A DNA stretch of 43,527 nt from CAYVUV01 sp964455095 (GTDB lineage: Bacteria > Desulfobacterota > Binatia > HRBIN30 > CADEER01), in assembly GCA_964455095.1 (NCBI GenBank), contig CAYVUV010000101.1, positions 1 to 43,527 of the forward strand, in the 5' to 3' direction. Numbering within the stretch: the stretch's first letter is position 1; the number at the start of each line of letters is the position of its first letter. This document shows positions 24,309 through 31,532 of the stretch, piece by piece. Below the pieces are notes generated by a model. That model did no database searches. It saw nothing but the letters and a program-made list of their open reading frames with translations, and was not told the DNA's origin. A program made the translations under genes and the position numbers.

Positions 24309-25124
24309 GTGGATGTGTTCGCAGGCAAAGTGGCGCTGATCACCGGCGGGGCGTCGGGGATCGGTCGCGCGCTGGGCGAGCAGTTGGCGCAGCGCGGGGC
24401 GCGCGTGGTCCTGGCCGACGTGAATACCGAGGGGGCCCGCGCGGCGGCGCAGGCCGTCGGTGCGGCGGCCGAAGGAGTGGCGCTCGACGTGACCGACGCC
24501 GCGGCCTTCGAACGCGTGGTTCAAGACGTCGCCGCCAGGCACGGCCGGCTCGATTACCTGTTCAACAACGCCGGCATCTTCATCGCCGGCGATGCCCGGC
24601 ACATGCAGCTCGGGGACTGGAATCGACTGATCGACGTCAACCTGCGCGGGGTCGTGAACGGCATCGCCGCGGCGTATCCGGTCATGCTGCGCCAGCGCAG
24701 CGGGCATCTGGTCAACACCGCCTCGCTGGCCGGTCTGATCCCGACCCCGGGGGCGACCGGATACGCGATGACCAAGCACGCGGTGGTGGGGCTCTCCACC
24801 TCGCTGCGCAGCGAAGCGGCGGCACTCGGCGTGCGCGTCAGCGCGGTGTGCCCGGGGTTCGTCGACACGCCGATCAAGGATGCCGCCAAGATGCTCGACG
24901 TCGACCGCGACGCGCTGCTGCGCAGCTTGCCGATGGCGCTGTATCCAGTGGCGGACTGTGCGCGCGACATCCTGTACGGAGTGGCGCGCAACCGCGCGGT
25001 GATCACCGTCACGCGCGGGGCCAAGGTGGCGTGGTTCCTCTATCGCCTCGCCCCGTCGGCGATGATGCGGCTCACCCAGATGGCGGTGGCGCGCAGCCCG
25101 ATCCTCGGCCGGCCGCGTTCGTGA
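24309..25124 (+). CDS. Short-chain dehydrogenase/reductase (SDR)
   Basis: A 271-residue classical SDR. The cofactor loop TGGASGIGRALG (TGxxxGxG), DVT at the adenine side, NNAG, the catalytic Ser in NTASLAG, and YAMTK (YxxxK) are all present. Asp at the end of the second strand (VVLADVNTEG) favours NAD(H). The C-terminal region (VITVTRGAKVAWFLYRLAP) is more hydrophobic than usual, as in SDRs that handle lipid or steroid-like substrates. The start is GTG at 24309. It is a single-gene unit between holA (divergent) and the nucleotidyltransferase-fold gene. The substrate cannot be deduced. Confidence 0.85.
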   Translation: MDVFAGKVALITGGASGIGRALGEQLAQRGARVVLADVNTEGARAAAQAVGAAAEGVALDVTDAAAFERVVQDVAARHGRLDYLFNNAGIFIAGDARHMQLGDWNRLIDVNLRGVVNGIAAAYPVMLRQRSGHLVNTASLAGLIPTPGATGYAMTKHAVVGLSTSLRSEAAALGVRVSAVCPGFVDTPIKDAAKMLDVDRDALLRSLPMALYPVADCARDILYGVARNRAVITVTRGAKVAWFLYRLAPSAMMRLTQMAVARSPILGRPRS

Positions 25125-25150
25125 GCCGGTCGTCCGTCGCGGCGCCAGCG

Positions 25151-25178
25151 TTGCGATCCCGCGTCAGGTGGTTATAGT
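25151..25178 (+). promoter_or_regulatory. Candidate promoter, leaderless geometry
   Basis: TTGCGA (25151-25156), 16-base spacer, TATAGT (25173-25178), then 7 bases to the ATG at 25186. The expected transcription start falls on the start codon. Confidence 0.5.
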
Positions 25179-25185
25179 CGCAGGC

Positions 25186-25926
25186 ATGCTCGACAGCACA
25201 GGCGAGCAGGCCGTGGCCGGGGTGAGCGAGCAGTTGCAGTCGCTGCTCGGCGCGCGCCTGGTGTGCGTCGCCGTGTACGGCAGCGGGGCGGGCGCCGACT
25301 ATGTGCCCGGCGTCTCCGACATCAACGTCGTCGCCGTGCTCGACGAGCTGACGTACGAGGATCTGCGCGCCGTCCGCCCGCTGGTGGCCGCCTGGCGCAA
25401 GCGCCAGCTCGCCACGCCGCTGCTGCTCGATCGCCGCTTTCTGCAGACGGCGGCCGACGTGTTCCCGATGGAGCTGTACGACATCCAGGCGCAACACCGG
25501 GTGGTGTACGGCGACAATGTGTTCGCCGCGCTGCCGGTCAACGACCGCAATCTGCGCTATCAGTGCGAGCACGAGGCGCGCGGCAAGTTGCTGCGCCTGC
25601 GCGAGCTCTATCTCGAGAGCGGCGGCGATCGGCGCCAGTTGCAAGCGTTGATGCTCGACTCGCTGAAGACCTTCCTGATCATCATGCGCAACCTCAACCG
25701 GCTGCACGGGGCGAATCCGGGGGCCTCGTACGAGGAAGTTCTGCGCACCTTCGCCCGGCACTTTGGCTGTGCCCTGCCGCTGATGACGCGGCTGCTGCAG
25801 CTGAAGGTCTCGCGGGCGAAGTGGACCGACGACGTCGAGCTGACCTTTGCCGGCTATCTCGGCGAGCTGCAGTCGGTGGTGGGGGTGATCGACGAGATGC
25901 CGCCCCTCGTCGCGGAGATCTCCTGA
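25186..25926 (+). CDS. Nucleotidyltransferase-fold protein with altered active site
   Basis: A 246-residue protein. VCVAVYGSGAGADYVPGVSD followed by INVVAVL looks like the G-S and D-x-D elements of polymerase-beta-type nucleotidyltransferases (aminoglycoside adenylyltransferase-like). The second metal Asp is replaced by Asn (SDIN). The remainder is helical (RGKLLRLRELYLESGGDRRQ) and resembles the C-terminal domain of such enzymes. It may be a degenerate or altered transferase; no antibiotic or tRNA substrate is suggested. The ATG at 25186 is chosen because a -10 box ends 7 bases before it. It is followed directly, by CTGA overlap, by the TPM protein and then LemA. Confidence 0.6.
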   Translation: MLDSTGEQAVAGVSEQLQSLLGARLVCVAVYGSGAGADYVPGVSDINVVAVLDELTYEDLRAVRPLVAAWRKRQLATPLLLDRRFLQTAADVFPMELYDIQAQHRVVYGDNVFAALPVNDRNLRYQCEHEARGKLLRLRELYLESGGDRRQLQALMLDSLKTFLIIMRNLNRLHGANPGASYEEVLRTFARHFGCALPLMTRLLQLKVSRAKWTDDVELTFAGYLGELQSVVGVIDEMPPLVAEIS

Positions 25927-26690
25927 ATCATTTTCTGTCGCGGCTTGCTCTCGTCCTGAGCCTGGTGCTGTGCACCGCGGTCGGGTCGGTGCGCGGGGAA
26001 GAGCCGGAGATTCCGGCACCGGTCGGATTCGTCAACGACTTCGCCCACGTGCTCGATGCCGACACCGCGCGCGGTCTCGAGGCGCTGATCGGCGAGCTGC
26101 GCGCCAAGACCGGCAGCGAGATCGCGGTGGTGACGGTGGCGTCGACCCAGCCGCTGACGGTGTTCGACTACGCCATGCGCGTCGCCGAGAAATGGAAGCC
26201 GGGGGCCAAGGGCAAGGACAACGGCGTCGTGTTGCTCGTCGCCGTGCAGGATCGCGAGTTGTTCATCGCCACCGGCTACGGCATCGAGGGTGCCTTGCCC
26301 GACGGGCTCGTCGGGCAGATCCGCGACCAGGTGATCGTGCCGCGTTTTCGCGCCGGCGATATGCCGGGCGGCATCCGCGCCGGGACCGAAGCGCTGGCGG
26401 CGCAGATTGCGCGCGAGTACGGCGTCACGCTCGCGGGCGCCCGCATCGCTCCCTTGCAACAGCGCCGACGCCCGCAACAGGTGGGCATCGTGCCGCTGCT
26501 GATCCTCGTCGTCGTCGTCATCTTCCTGATACGCTCGGGAATGTGGCCGTTGCTGTTTCTGCCGCACGGGCGCTCGCGCGGCACGTTCGGGGGCGGATTT
26601 GGCGGCGGCGGGTTCGGTGGTGGCGGGGGCGGATTCGGCGGGTTCGGTGGCGGGGGGTTCGGCGGTGGCGGCGCGGGTGGGCGGTGGTAG
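25923..26690 (+). CDS. TPM-domain (YgcG-like) membrane protein, probable CTG start
   Basis: About 255 residues: a signal peptide (LSRLALVLSLVLCTAVGSVR), a TPM domain (about 35-165; FVNDFAHVLDADTARGLEAL, SEIAVVTVASTQPLTVFDYA, DNGVVLLVAVQDRELFIATG), one transmembrane span (VGIVPLLILVVVVIFLI), and a cytoplasmic tail that is almost all Gly, Phe and a few Arg (GGGFGGGGFGG repeats). In TPM/LemA families the domain is periplasmic and the Gly-rich tail is typical. No ATG, GTG or TTG suits the beginning. A CTG at 25923 overlaps the previous stop as CTGA, with GGAG 5 bases upstream. Forms a unit with lemA downstream. Confidence 0.8.
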   Translation: MNHFLSRLALVLSLVLCTAVGSVRGEEPEIPAPVGFVNDFAHVLDADTARGLEALIGELRAKTGSEIAVVTVASTQPLTVFDYAMRVAEKWKPGAKGKDNGVVLLVAVQDRELFIATGYGIEGALPDGLVGQIRDQVIVPRFRAGDMPGGIRAGTEALAAQIAREYGVTLAGARIAPLQQRRRPQQVGIVPLLILVVVVIFLIRSGMWPLLFLPHGRSRGTFGGGFGGGGFGGGGGGFGGFGGGGFGGGGAGGRW

Positions 26691-26732
26691 TCTGATGGAG
26701 TCGCGCGACAACCAGATCGGGAGGAGGGCAGA

Positions 26733-27287
26733 ATGAAACGACGAGCAATGGCGGGAGTCGTCCTGGTCGCCCTGGCGTTGATGAGCTCCGGCTGCGGCTA
26801 CAACGAGATGGTTGGCCTCAAGGAACAGATCGACGCGGCCTGGGCGCAGGTGGAGAACCAGCTGCAGCGGCGCAACGATCTGATCCCCAACCTGGTCGAG
26901 GTCACCAAGGGCTATGCGACCCACGAGCGCGAGATCTTCGAATCGGTCGCCAACGCGCGCGCCAAGCTGCTCGGCGCCGGCACGCGCGAGGGCAAGATCG
27001 AAGCGGCCGAGCAGCTCGGCTCGGCCCTGGGGCGGCTGTTGGCGATTTCGGAGAACTATCCGGATCTGAAGGCCAACGCGCAGTTCGCGCGCCTCTCCGA
27101 CGAGCTGGCGGGGACCGAGAACCGCATCGCCACCGAGCGCCGGCGCTACAACGAGACCGTGCGCGAGTACAACACCATGATCAAGCGCTTCCCACAGACG
27201 TTGGTGGCGCGTATGACTGGCTTCAAGCCCGAGGCCTACTTCGAGGCGCCGAAAGAGGCGCAACAAGTGCCGAAGGTGCAGTTCTAG
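26733..27287 (+). CDS. lemA: LemA-family protein
   Basis: A 184-residue LemA homologue. A short hydrophobic N-terminus with a lipobox-like SSGC (Cys21) is followed by four-helix-bundle blocks: YNEMVGLKEQIDAAWAQVEN, NQLQRRNDLIPNLVEVTKGY, the ANARAKLL segment, LGRLLAISENYPDLKANAQF, and YNETVREYNTMIKRFPQTLV. The last is the usual end of the family. LemA proteins are membrane-anchored helical bundles of uncertain function, often encoded next to TPM-domain proteins, as here. An ideal ggagg ribosome site lies 43 bases after the TPM stop. Confidence 0.9.
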   Translation: MKRRAMAGVVLVALALMSSGCGYNEMVGLKEQIDAAWAQVENQLQRRNDLIPNLVEVTKGYATHEREIFESVANARAKLLGAGTREGKIEAAEQLGSALGRLLAISENYPDLKANAQFARLSDELAGTENRIATERRRYNETVREYNTMIKRFPQTLVARMTGFKPEAYFEAPKEAQQVPKVQF

Positions 27288-27362
27288 GCGCCATTTGTTC
27301 TTGGCCAATCGCGCCTGGGAGTGGTACGGGTTTTCCATCCTGATCAGCGAAGGGGCAGTGCT

Positions 27363-29396
27363 ATGCGTCGTGCGCTCGGAGTGCTCGCGTGTCTTTCCAT
27401 TCTGGCGGCTTGTGGCGGCGGCGGTGGCGGCGGTGGCGGATCAACCCCCAGTCAGCCGGATAAGTTCTACGTGCGGGCCACCGCTGGGAACGATGCCAAC
27501 GACGGGCTGACCCCGGAGACGGCGTTTCGCACCATCGGGGCGGCGCTGTCGCGGCTGACCGACGGCGATACCGTCATCGTCGGGCCGGGCATCTACACGG
27601 AGTGCATTCTCGACCCGATCAGTGGCCTGGCGTCTCAGCCGGTGCTGTTCATGGCTGATCCGAGCGGCGATATGACACTGGACCCTCCCGGCGTCGTGCT
27701 CGTCGACGCCAGCGGCGTCACCGACGGGCAGGGCGCCCGGCTGCCGGGCGTGCGCATTTCGGGCGGCGAGTACATCACCATCGACGGTTTCCGCATCAGG
27801 GGCGGCGCGACGGCCGGCGTGCAGGTGCGGCCCGGATCGAGCAACATCGCGATTCGCAACTGCGAGGTCACCGACAACGGCGGCGATGGCATCCTGGTGC
27901 AGAACTCTGAGGACGTGCTCCTCTTCAACAACCTCGTGTACAACAACACCGGACGCGGCATCGCCGGCGCGGGCTCGCCAAACCTGCGCGTGATCAACAA
28001 TACGGTGGCCGAGAACTCCGGCCGCGGCCTGTTCCTGACCTTCCGCACCGATGTGGCGTCGTCTGGAGCCTTCCTGCGCAACAACATCATCCAGGAGAAC
28101 GGCGCCGCCAACCTCCAGGTCGGCGTCGAACCGCCGAGCTCGCTCGACGGGTTCGACGGGCAGCACAACCTGGTGTTTCCCGCCACCTATCAGCCGCCGA
28201 CGCTGCCGCACGGCTCGGATATCAACGAGGACGCGCTGTTCGTCGACGCCAGTGCCGGCAACTTCCGGCTCTTCCAGGTCGACTCCGGGCAGTCGGAGAC
28301 CAGCCCGGCGGTCAACGCGGGAGTCGAGGACGCGGTGCCGAGCGGCCCGGCCGCCAATTACGCCTCGTTGCGTGCGCGCACGACGTCGTCGGATGGCAGC
28401 GAGGACATCGACGCGATCGATCTCGGCTACCATTCCCCGCCGGGAGCGGAGGCGCCTGGTCCGAGCGTGCAGACGTTCTACGTGCGCGACAACGGCAACG
28501 ACTCGAACGACGGCCTGACGCCCGATACTGCGTTCCGCAAGATCGCCAGCGCGCTGACGCGCATGGACGACGGCGATACCGTCATCGTCGGTCCGGGGAC
28601 GTACCCGGAGCGGCTGCTGCAGCCGCCGGGCGGGACGGACACGCGGCCGGTGGTGATGCTGGGCGACACCAGCGGGCAGCGGACGCACGACGCGCCCGGC
28701 GCAGTGCACATCGACGCGTCGGGAGGGGCGGTCGGTATTCGCCTCACGCGCGCACCATTTGTCGTCGTCGACGGCTTTACGGTCACCGGTGGCTCCGACG
28801 CCGGGATTCAGGTGCGCAGCAGCTCCGACAAGGCGACGATTCGCAACTGCGAGGTGACCGAGAACTCCGACGGCATCCTGGTGCAGGACTCCGATGACGT
28901 CCTGCTGTTCAACAACCTGTCATACGCCAACAGCCGGCGCGGTATCGTCGTCGGCGGCACGATGGGCTCGCCGGGCGTACGCGTGATCAACAATACCTCG
29001 CGTGGCAATACCGACCGCGGTATCGTCATCGGCACCAGCACCGACGGGTCGCCAGACGCGCTGCTGCAGAACAACATCGTGCAGGACAACGGCAGCAACA
29101 ACGTCCAGTTCAACGATGCGTCGGTGAGCGGCTCCGAGTTGCGCTTCAACCTGGTCATGCCGGCCAGCTACGTGCCCGGAGACCTGACGCACGACAACGA
29201 CATCGAGGCAGACGCGGAGTTCGTCGACGCCGATGGCGGCGACTTCCGCCTCGTCCAGTCGACCAGTCCGGCGATCAACGCGGGCGATCTCAACACGGCG
29301 CCGGCGTTGCTCGACGCGCTGGCGCAGCGCTCGACGGCGCCGACGGGAATTGCCGACACCGGGCGCGTTGATATGGGGTACCACTATCCGCGGTGA
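27363..29396 (+). CDS. Lipoprotein built of two parallel beta-helix units
   Basis: A 677-residue lipoprotein (lipobox LAAC, Cys17) with a run of nine glycines after the anchor. Two homologous units follow, starting at residues 34 and 372. Each begins FYVR...GND.NDGLTP.TAFR, continues TDGDTVIVGPGIY or MDDGDTVIVGPGTY, and then has repeated short strands (IRNCEVTDNGGDGILVQN, FNNLVYNNTGRGIAG, VINNTV) typical of right-handed parallel beta-helices. Each ends with an NAG...DLGYH or DMGYH motif. Such proteins are often polysaccharide lyases or adhesins; no lyase catalytic set is visible. It is convergent with the LLM oxidoreductase gene and overlaps it by 13 bases. Confidence 0.85.
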   Translation: MRRALGVLACLSILAACGGGGGGGGGSTPSQPDKFYVRATAGNDANDGLTPETAFRTIGAALSRLTDGDTVIVGPGIYTECILDPISGLASQPVLFMADPSGDMTLDPPGVVLVDASGVTDGQGARLPGVRISGGEYITIDGFRIRGGATAGVQVRPGSSNIAIRNCEVTDNGGDGILVQNSEDVLLFNNLVYNNTGRGIAGAGSPNLRVINNTVAENSGRGLFLTFRTDVASSGAFLRNNIIQENGAANLQVGVEPPSSLDGFDGQHNLVFPATYQPPTLPHGSDINEDALFVDASAGNFRLFQVDSGQSETSPAVNAGVEDAVPSGPAANYASLRARTTSSDGSEDIDAIDLGYHSPPGAEAPGPSVQTFYVRDNGNDSNDGLTPDTAFRKIASALTRMDDGDTVIVGPGTYPERLLQPPGGTDTRPVVMLGDTSGQRTHDAPGAVHIDASGGAVGIRLTRAPFVVVDGFTVTGGSDAGIQVRSSSDKATIRNCEVTENSDGILVQDSDDVLLFNNLSYANSRRGIVVGGTMGSPGVRVINNTSRGNTDRGIVIGTSTDGSPDALLQNNIVQDNGSNNVQFNDASVSGSELRFNLVMPASYVPGDLTHDNDIEADAEFVDADGGDFRLVQSTSPAINAGDLNTAPALLDALAQRSTAPTGIADTGRVDMGYHYPR

Positions 29397-30415
29397 GCGG
29401 GATCGCCGTGCAGGGCCGGCACGATGTCCCTGGCGAGGTTGAGCAGTGAGGTGACCGCGATGTCGCGCGGCATATCGGTCGAGCCCGGCACGACGCGGCA
29501 GAAGTCCAGGCCCACCGCGGCGAGCTCCTGAAAGCGCGGCCGGGCCGTCTCAGGCGGCCCGGCAATGGCGAACCAGTCGACGAACTCGTCGCTCAGCCCC
29601 GCCGTGTGCGCGGCGCCGGCGCGGGTGTGCTGCGCCATGTCGTAGTGCGCGCGCAGGTGGCGCGCGGCGTCGCGCAGCGGCGGTGGGAGCGCTTCCAGTT
29701 TGCTGCCCTGGAACGAGGAGAGACGGGCAAAGGTGGCCGCCGTGCCGCGCACGCTGCTACGCGCCGTCGCGACGTCGGGGATGATGACGGCGTTGATGAA
29801 GGCGCCATAGCGCAGCGAGGCGGGGTCGCGGCCGGCCGCCGCGGCCGCGGCGTGGGCATGCGCCAGGACGTCGGCCAGGTGGGCGGGGTCCGCGCCGACG
29901 GCGAAACAGATTCGGTCGGCGCAGCGCGCCGCGACCTCGATCACGCGCCGACCGGTTGCCGCGACTTCGATCGGGACCTTCGGCACCTTGGCGTGGCGCA
30001 GCCATTCCAAGCGGCTCTCGAACCCGTCGCGGTCGACGACCTCGCCGCGCAGGTAGCCCTGCAGCGCCATGAGGTAGCGCTCGAAGCTCGCCACCGGGTC
30101 CTCGCGCTTGCCGATGCGCTGTACGGACGAATCGCCGCGACCAATGGCGAGGACGGCGCGGCCGCCGCTCTCCACTTGCAGCGCCAACGCCGCCGACGCC
30201 GTCACGGCGGCATCGCGCGTGACGGAGTTGGTGACTCCCGGTCCGAGCTGCAGCTTCGAGGTCACGGCCGCCGCGAGCATGAGCTGGCCCCACACCTCGG
30301 GCGCCAGGTTCTGACTGTCGGGGAACAACATGCTCGCAAACCCGAGCTCCTCGATGTTGCGCGCCGTCTGCGCCGTCTTGCCCAGCGGCGGAAACAGGAT
30401 CACGCCGATTTCCAT
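29384..30415 (-). CDS. LLM-class (luciferase-like, probably F420-dependent) oxidoreductase
   Basis: A 343-residue TIM-barrel protein of the luciferase-like monooxygenase class. MEIGVILFPPLGKTAQTARN is the first strand with helix, LGPGVTNSVTRDAAVTASAA the second block, and GGRAVLAIGRGDSSVQRIGK the family's phosphate-binding signature. These resemble F420-dependent members (Mer/MSMEG type) more than FMN-dependent alkanal monooxygenases. It starts 10 bases after the stop of the amidohydrolase, as the last gene of a three-gene operon. It would oxidise or reduce a substrate produced or consumed by the amidohydrolases (inference). Its last 13 bases overlap the beta-helix gene on the other strand. 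Confidence 0.8.
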   Translation of the reverse strand: MEIGVILFPPLGKTAQTARNIEELGFASMLFPDSQNLAPEVWGQLMLAAAVTSKLQLGPGVTNSVTRDAAVTASAALALQVESGGRAVLAIGRGDSSVQRIGKREDPVASFERYLMALQGYLRGEVVDRDGFESRLEWLRHAKVPKVPIEVAATGRRVIEVAARCADRICFAVGADPAHLADVLAHAHAAAAAAGRDPASLRYGAFINAVIIPDVATARSSVRGTAATFARLSSFQGSKLEALPPPLRDAARHLRAHYDMAQHTRAGAAHTAGLSDEFVDWFAIAGPPETARPRFQELAAVGLDFCRVVPGSTDMPRDIAVTSLLNLARDIVPALHGDPAHRG

Positions 30416-30425
30416 CGCGCGGGGC

Positions 30426-31532
30426 CTAGTGCAGTGTCGACACGTCGATGCCGTACAGCTCGGCGACGTTGCCGCCCAGGATCGCCTGGCGCTGCTCGCC
30501 GGTCAGGTCGGCGGCGTGCTCGGCGAGCATCTCCTGCGACCACGGCCAGGTCGAGTCGCTGTGCGGGAAGTCGTTGGCCCACAGGAGGCGGCGCCAGTTC
30601 ATCATGTTGACGCTGCGGAAGGCGACCCAGTCGTCCTGAAAGGTCGTGTAGATGCTCTCGGCGAAGTACTCCGACGGCAAGCGCGAGAGCGGCTGACCGG
30701 GCGGCAGCCAGTTGCGGTGGCGTTTGAAGGCGTGGTCCATGCGGTACATGAAGTGCGGCACCCAACCGGCGTCGGCCTCGACGCAGACGATCTTCAGTGT
30801 CGGGTGCCGTTCGAAGACGCCGCCGAGGACCATCATCGCCATGATGTCCTGACAACCGCGCACGACGGAGAGGAACGCCGTCAGCCGGCAGCCGCGCGGC
30901 GGCGCGTCGCGGGTGGTGAGAATGTGAAAGGACACCGGCAACGCCAGGTCGATGGCGGCGCGCCAGAAGTCGTCGTAGACGGGCGAGTCGTAGTCCTCGA
31001 CGGCCGGGTTGCCGGGCATCATCACCCCGCGCAGGCCGGCCGCTTTGATGCGGCGCAGGTCCTCGATGCCCTCGGCCGGCGAGCGCATGGCGGTCTGCCC
31101 GATGCCGAGCAGGCGGTCGGGATGCGCCGAGCAGTACGCCGCGATCCAGCGGTTGTAGGCGTCGAAGCAGGCCTTCTTGTAGTCGAAGTCGCGGTGGTTG
31201 CAGATCGCCATGCCGACGGTCGGATAGAGGATCTCGGCGGCGACGCCGTCGCGCACCTGGTCGGCGAGGCGCGCCTCGGGATCCCAGCCGCCGCGGTGGA
31301 GATCCTCGAAGCGCGTGTCGAGCAGGCGGATCTCTTCGGCCGGCTTGCCGGCGGCGGCGACGATGCCGAGCGGGATCGGAGTCTTCATCCCGTCGATGAC
31401 GAAGATGTCGCCGGCGCCGTCGATGTGCTTCACGAACGGCGCCCGGTCGCGGTACTGCGGGTCGATGTAGTCCTTGTACGTGCCCGGCGTCTCGGTGATG
31501 TGCGAATCGGCGGAGATGATCGGATGCGTCAT
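30426..31532 (-). CDS. Amidohydrolase family 2 (ACMSD/decarboxylase-like) enzyme
   Basis: A 368-residue TIM-barrel metalloenzyme. PIISADSHITETPGTYKDYI carries the metal-binding start of this group, VSFHILTT a ligand His, and LLWANDFPHSDSTWPWSQEM the catalytic Asp region. It belongs to the family that includes aminocarboxymuconate-semialdehyde decarboxylase and related C-C and C-O hydrolases. A strong ggagga ribosome site precedes the ATG at 31532, which overlaps the stop of the upstream amidohydrolase in a 4-base ATGA. The LLM gene follows 10 bases later. Cytoplasmic. The substrate is unknown; degradation of an aromatic or amide compound is likely from context. Confidence 0.85.
   Translation of the reverse strand: MTHPIISADSHITETPGTYKDYIDPQYRDRAPFVKHIDGAGDIFVIDGMKTPIPLGIVAAAGKPAEEIRLLDTRFEDLHRGGWDPEARLADQVRDGVAAEILYPTVGMAICNHRDFDYKKACFDAYNRWIAAYCSAHPDRLLGIGQTAMRSPAEGIEDLRRIKAAGLRGVMMPGNPAVEDYDSPVYDDFWRAAIDLALPVSFHILTTRDAPPRGCRLTAFLSVVRGCQDIMAMMVLGGVFERHPTLKIVCVEADAGWVPHFMYRMDHAFKRHRNWLPPGQPLSRLPSEYFAESIYTTFQDDWVAFRSVNMMNWRRLLWANDFPHSDSTWPWSQEMLAEHAADLTGEQRQAILGGNVAELYGIDVSTLH

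Noticed and set aside
26585..26690. Tandem GGC/GGT-rich DNA repeat at the end of the TPM gene
   Set aside because: It encodes the usual Gly-rich tail of TPM-domain proteins and is not an independent repeat element.
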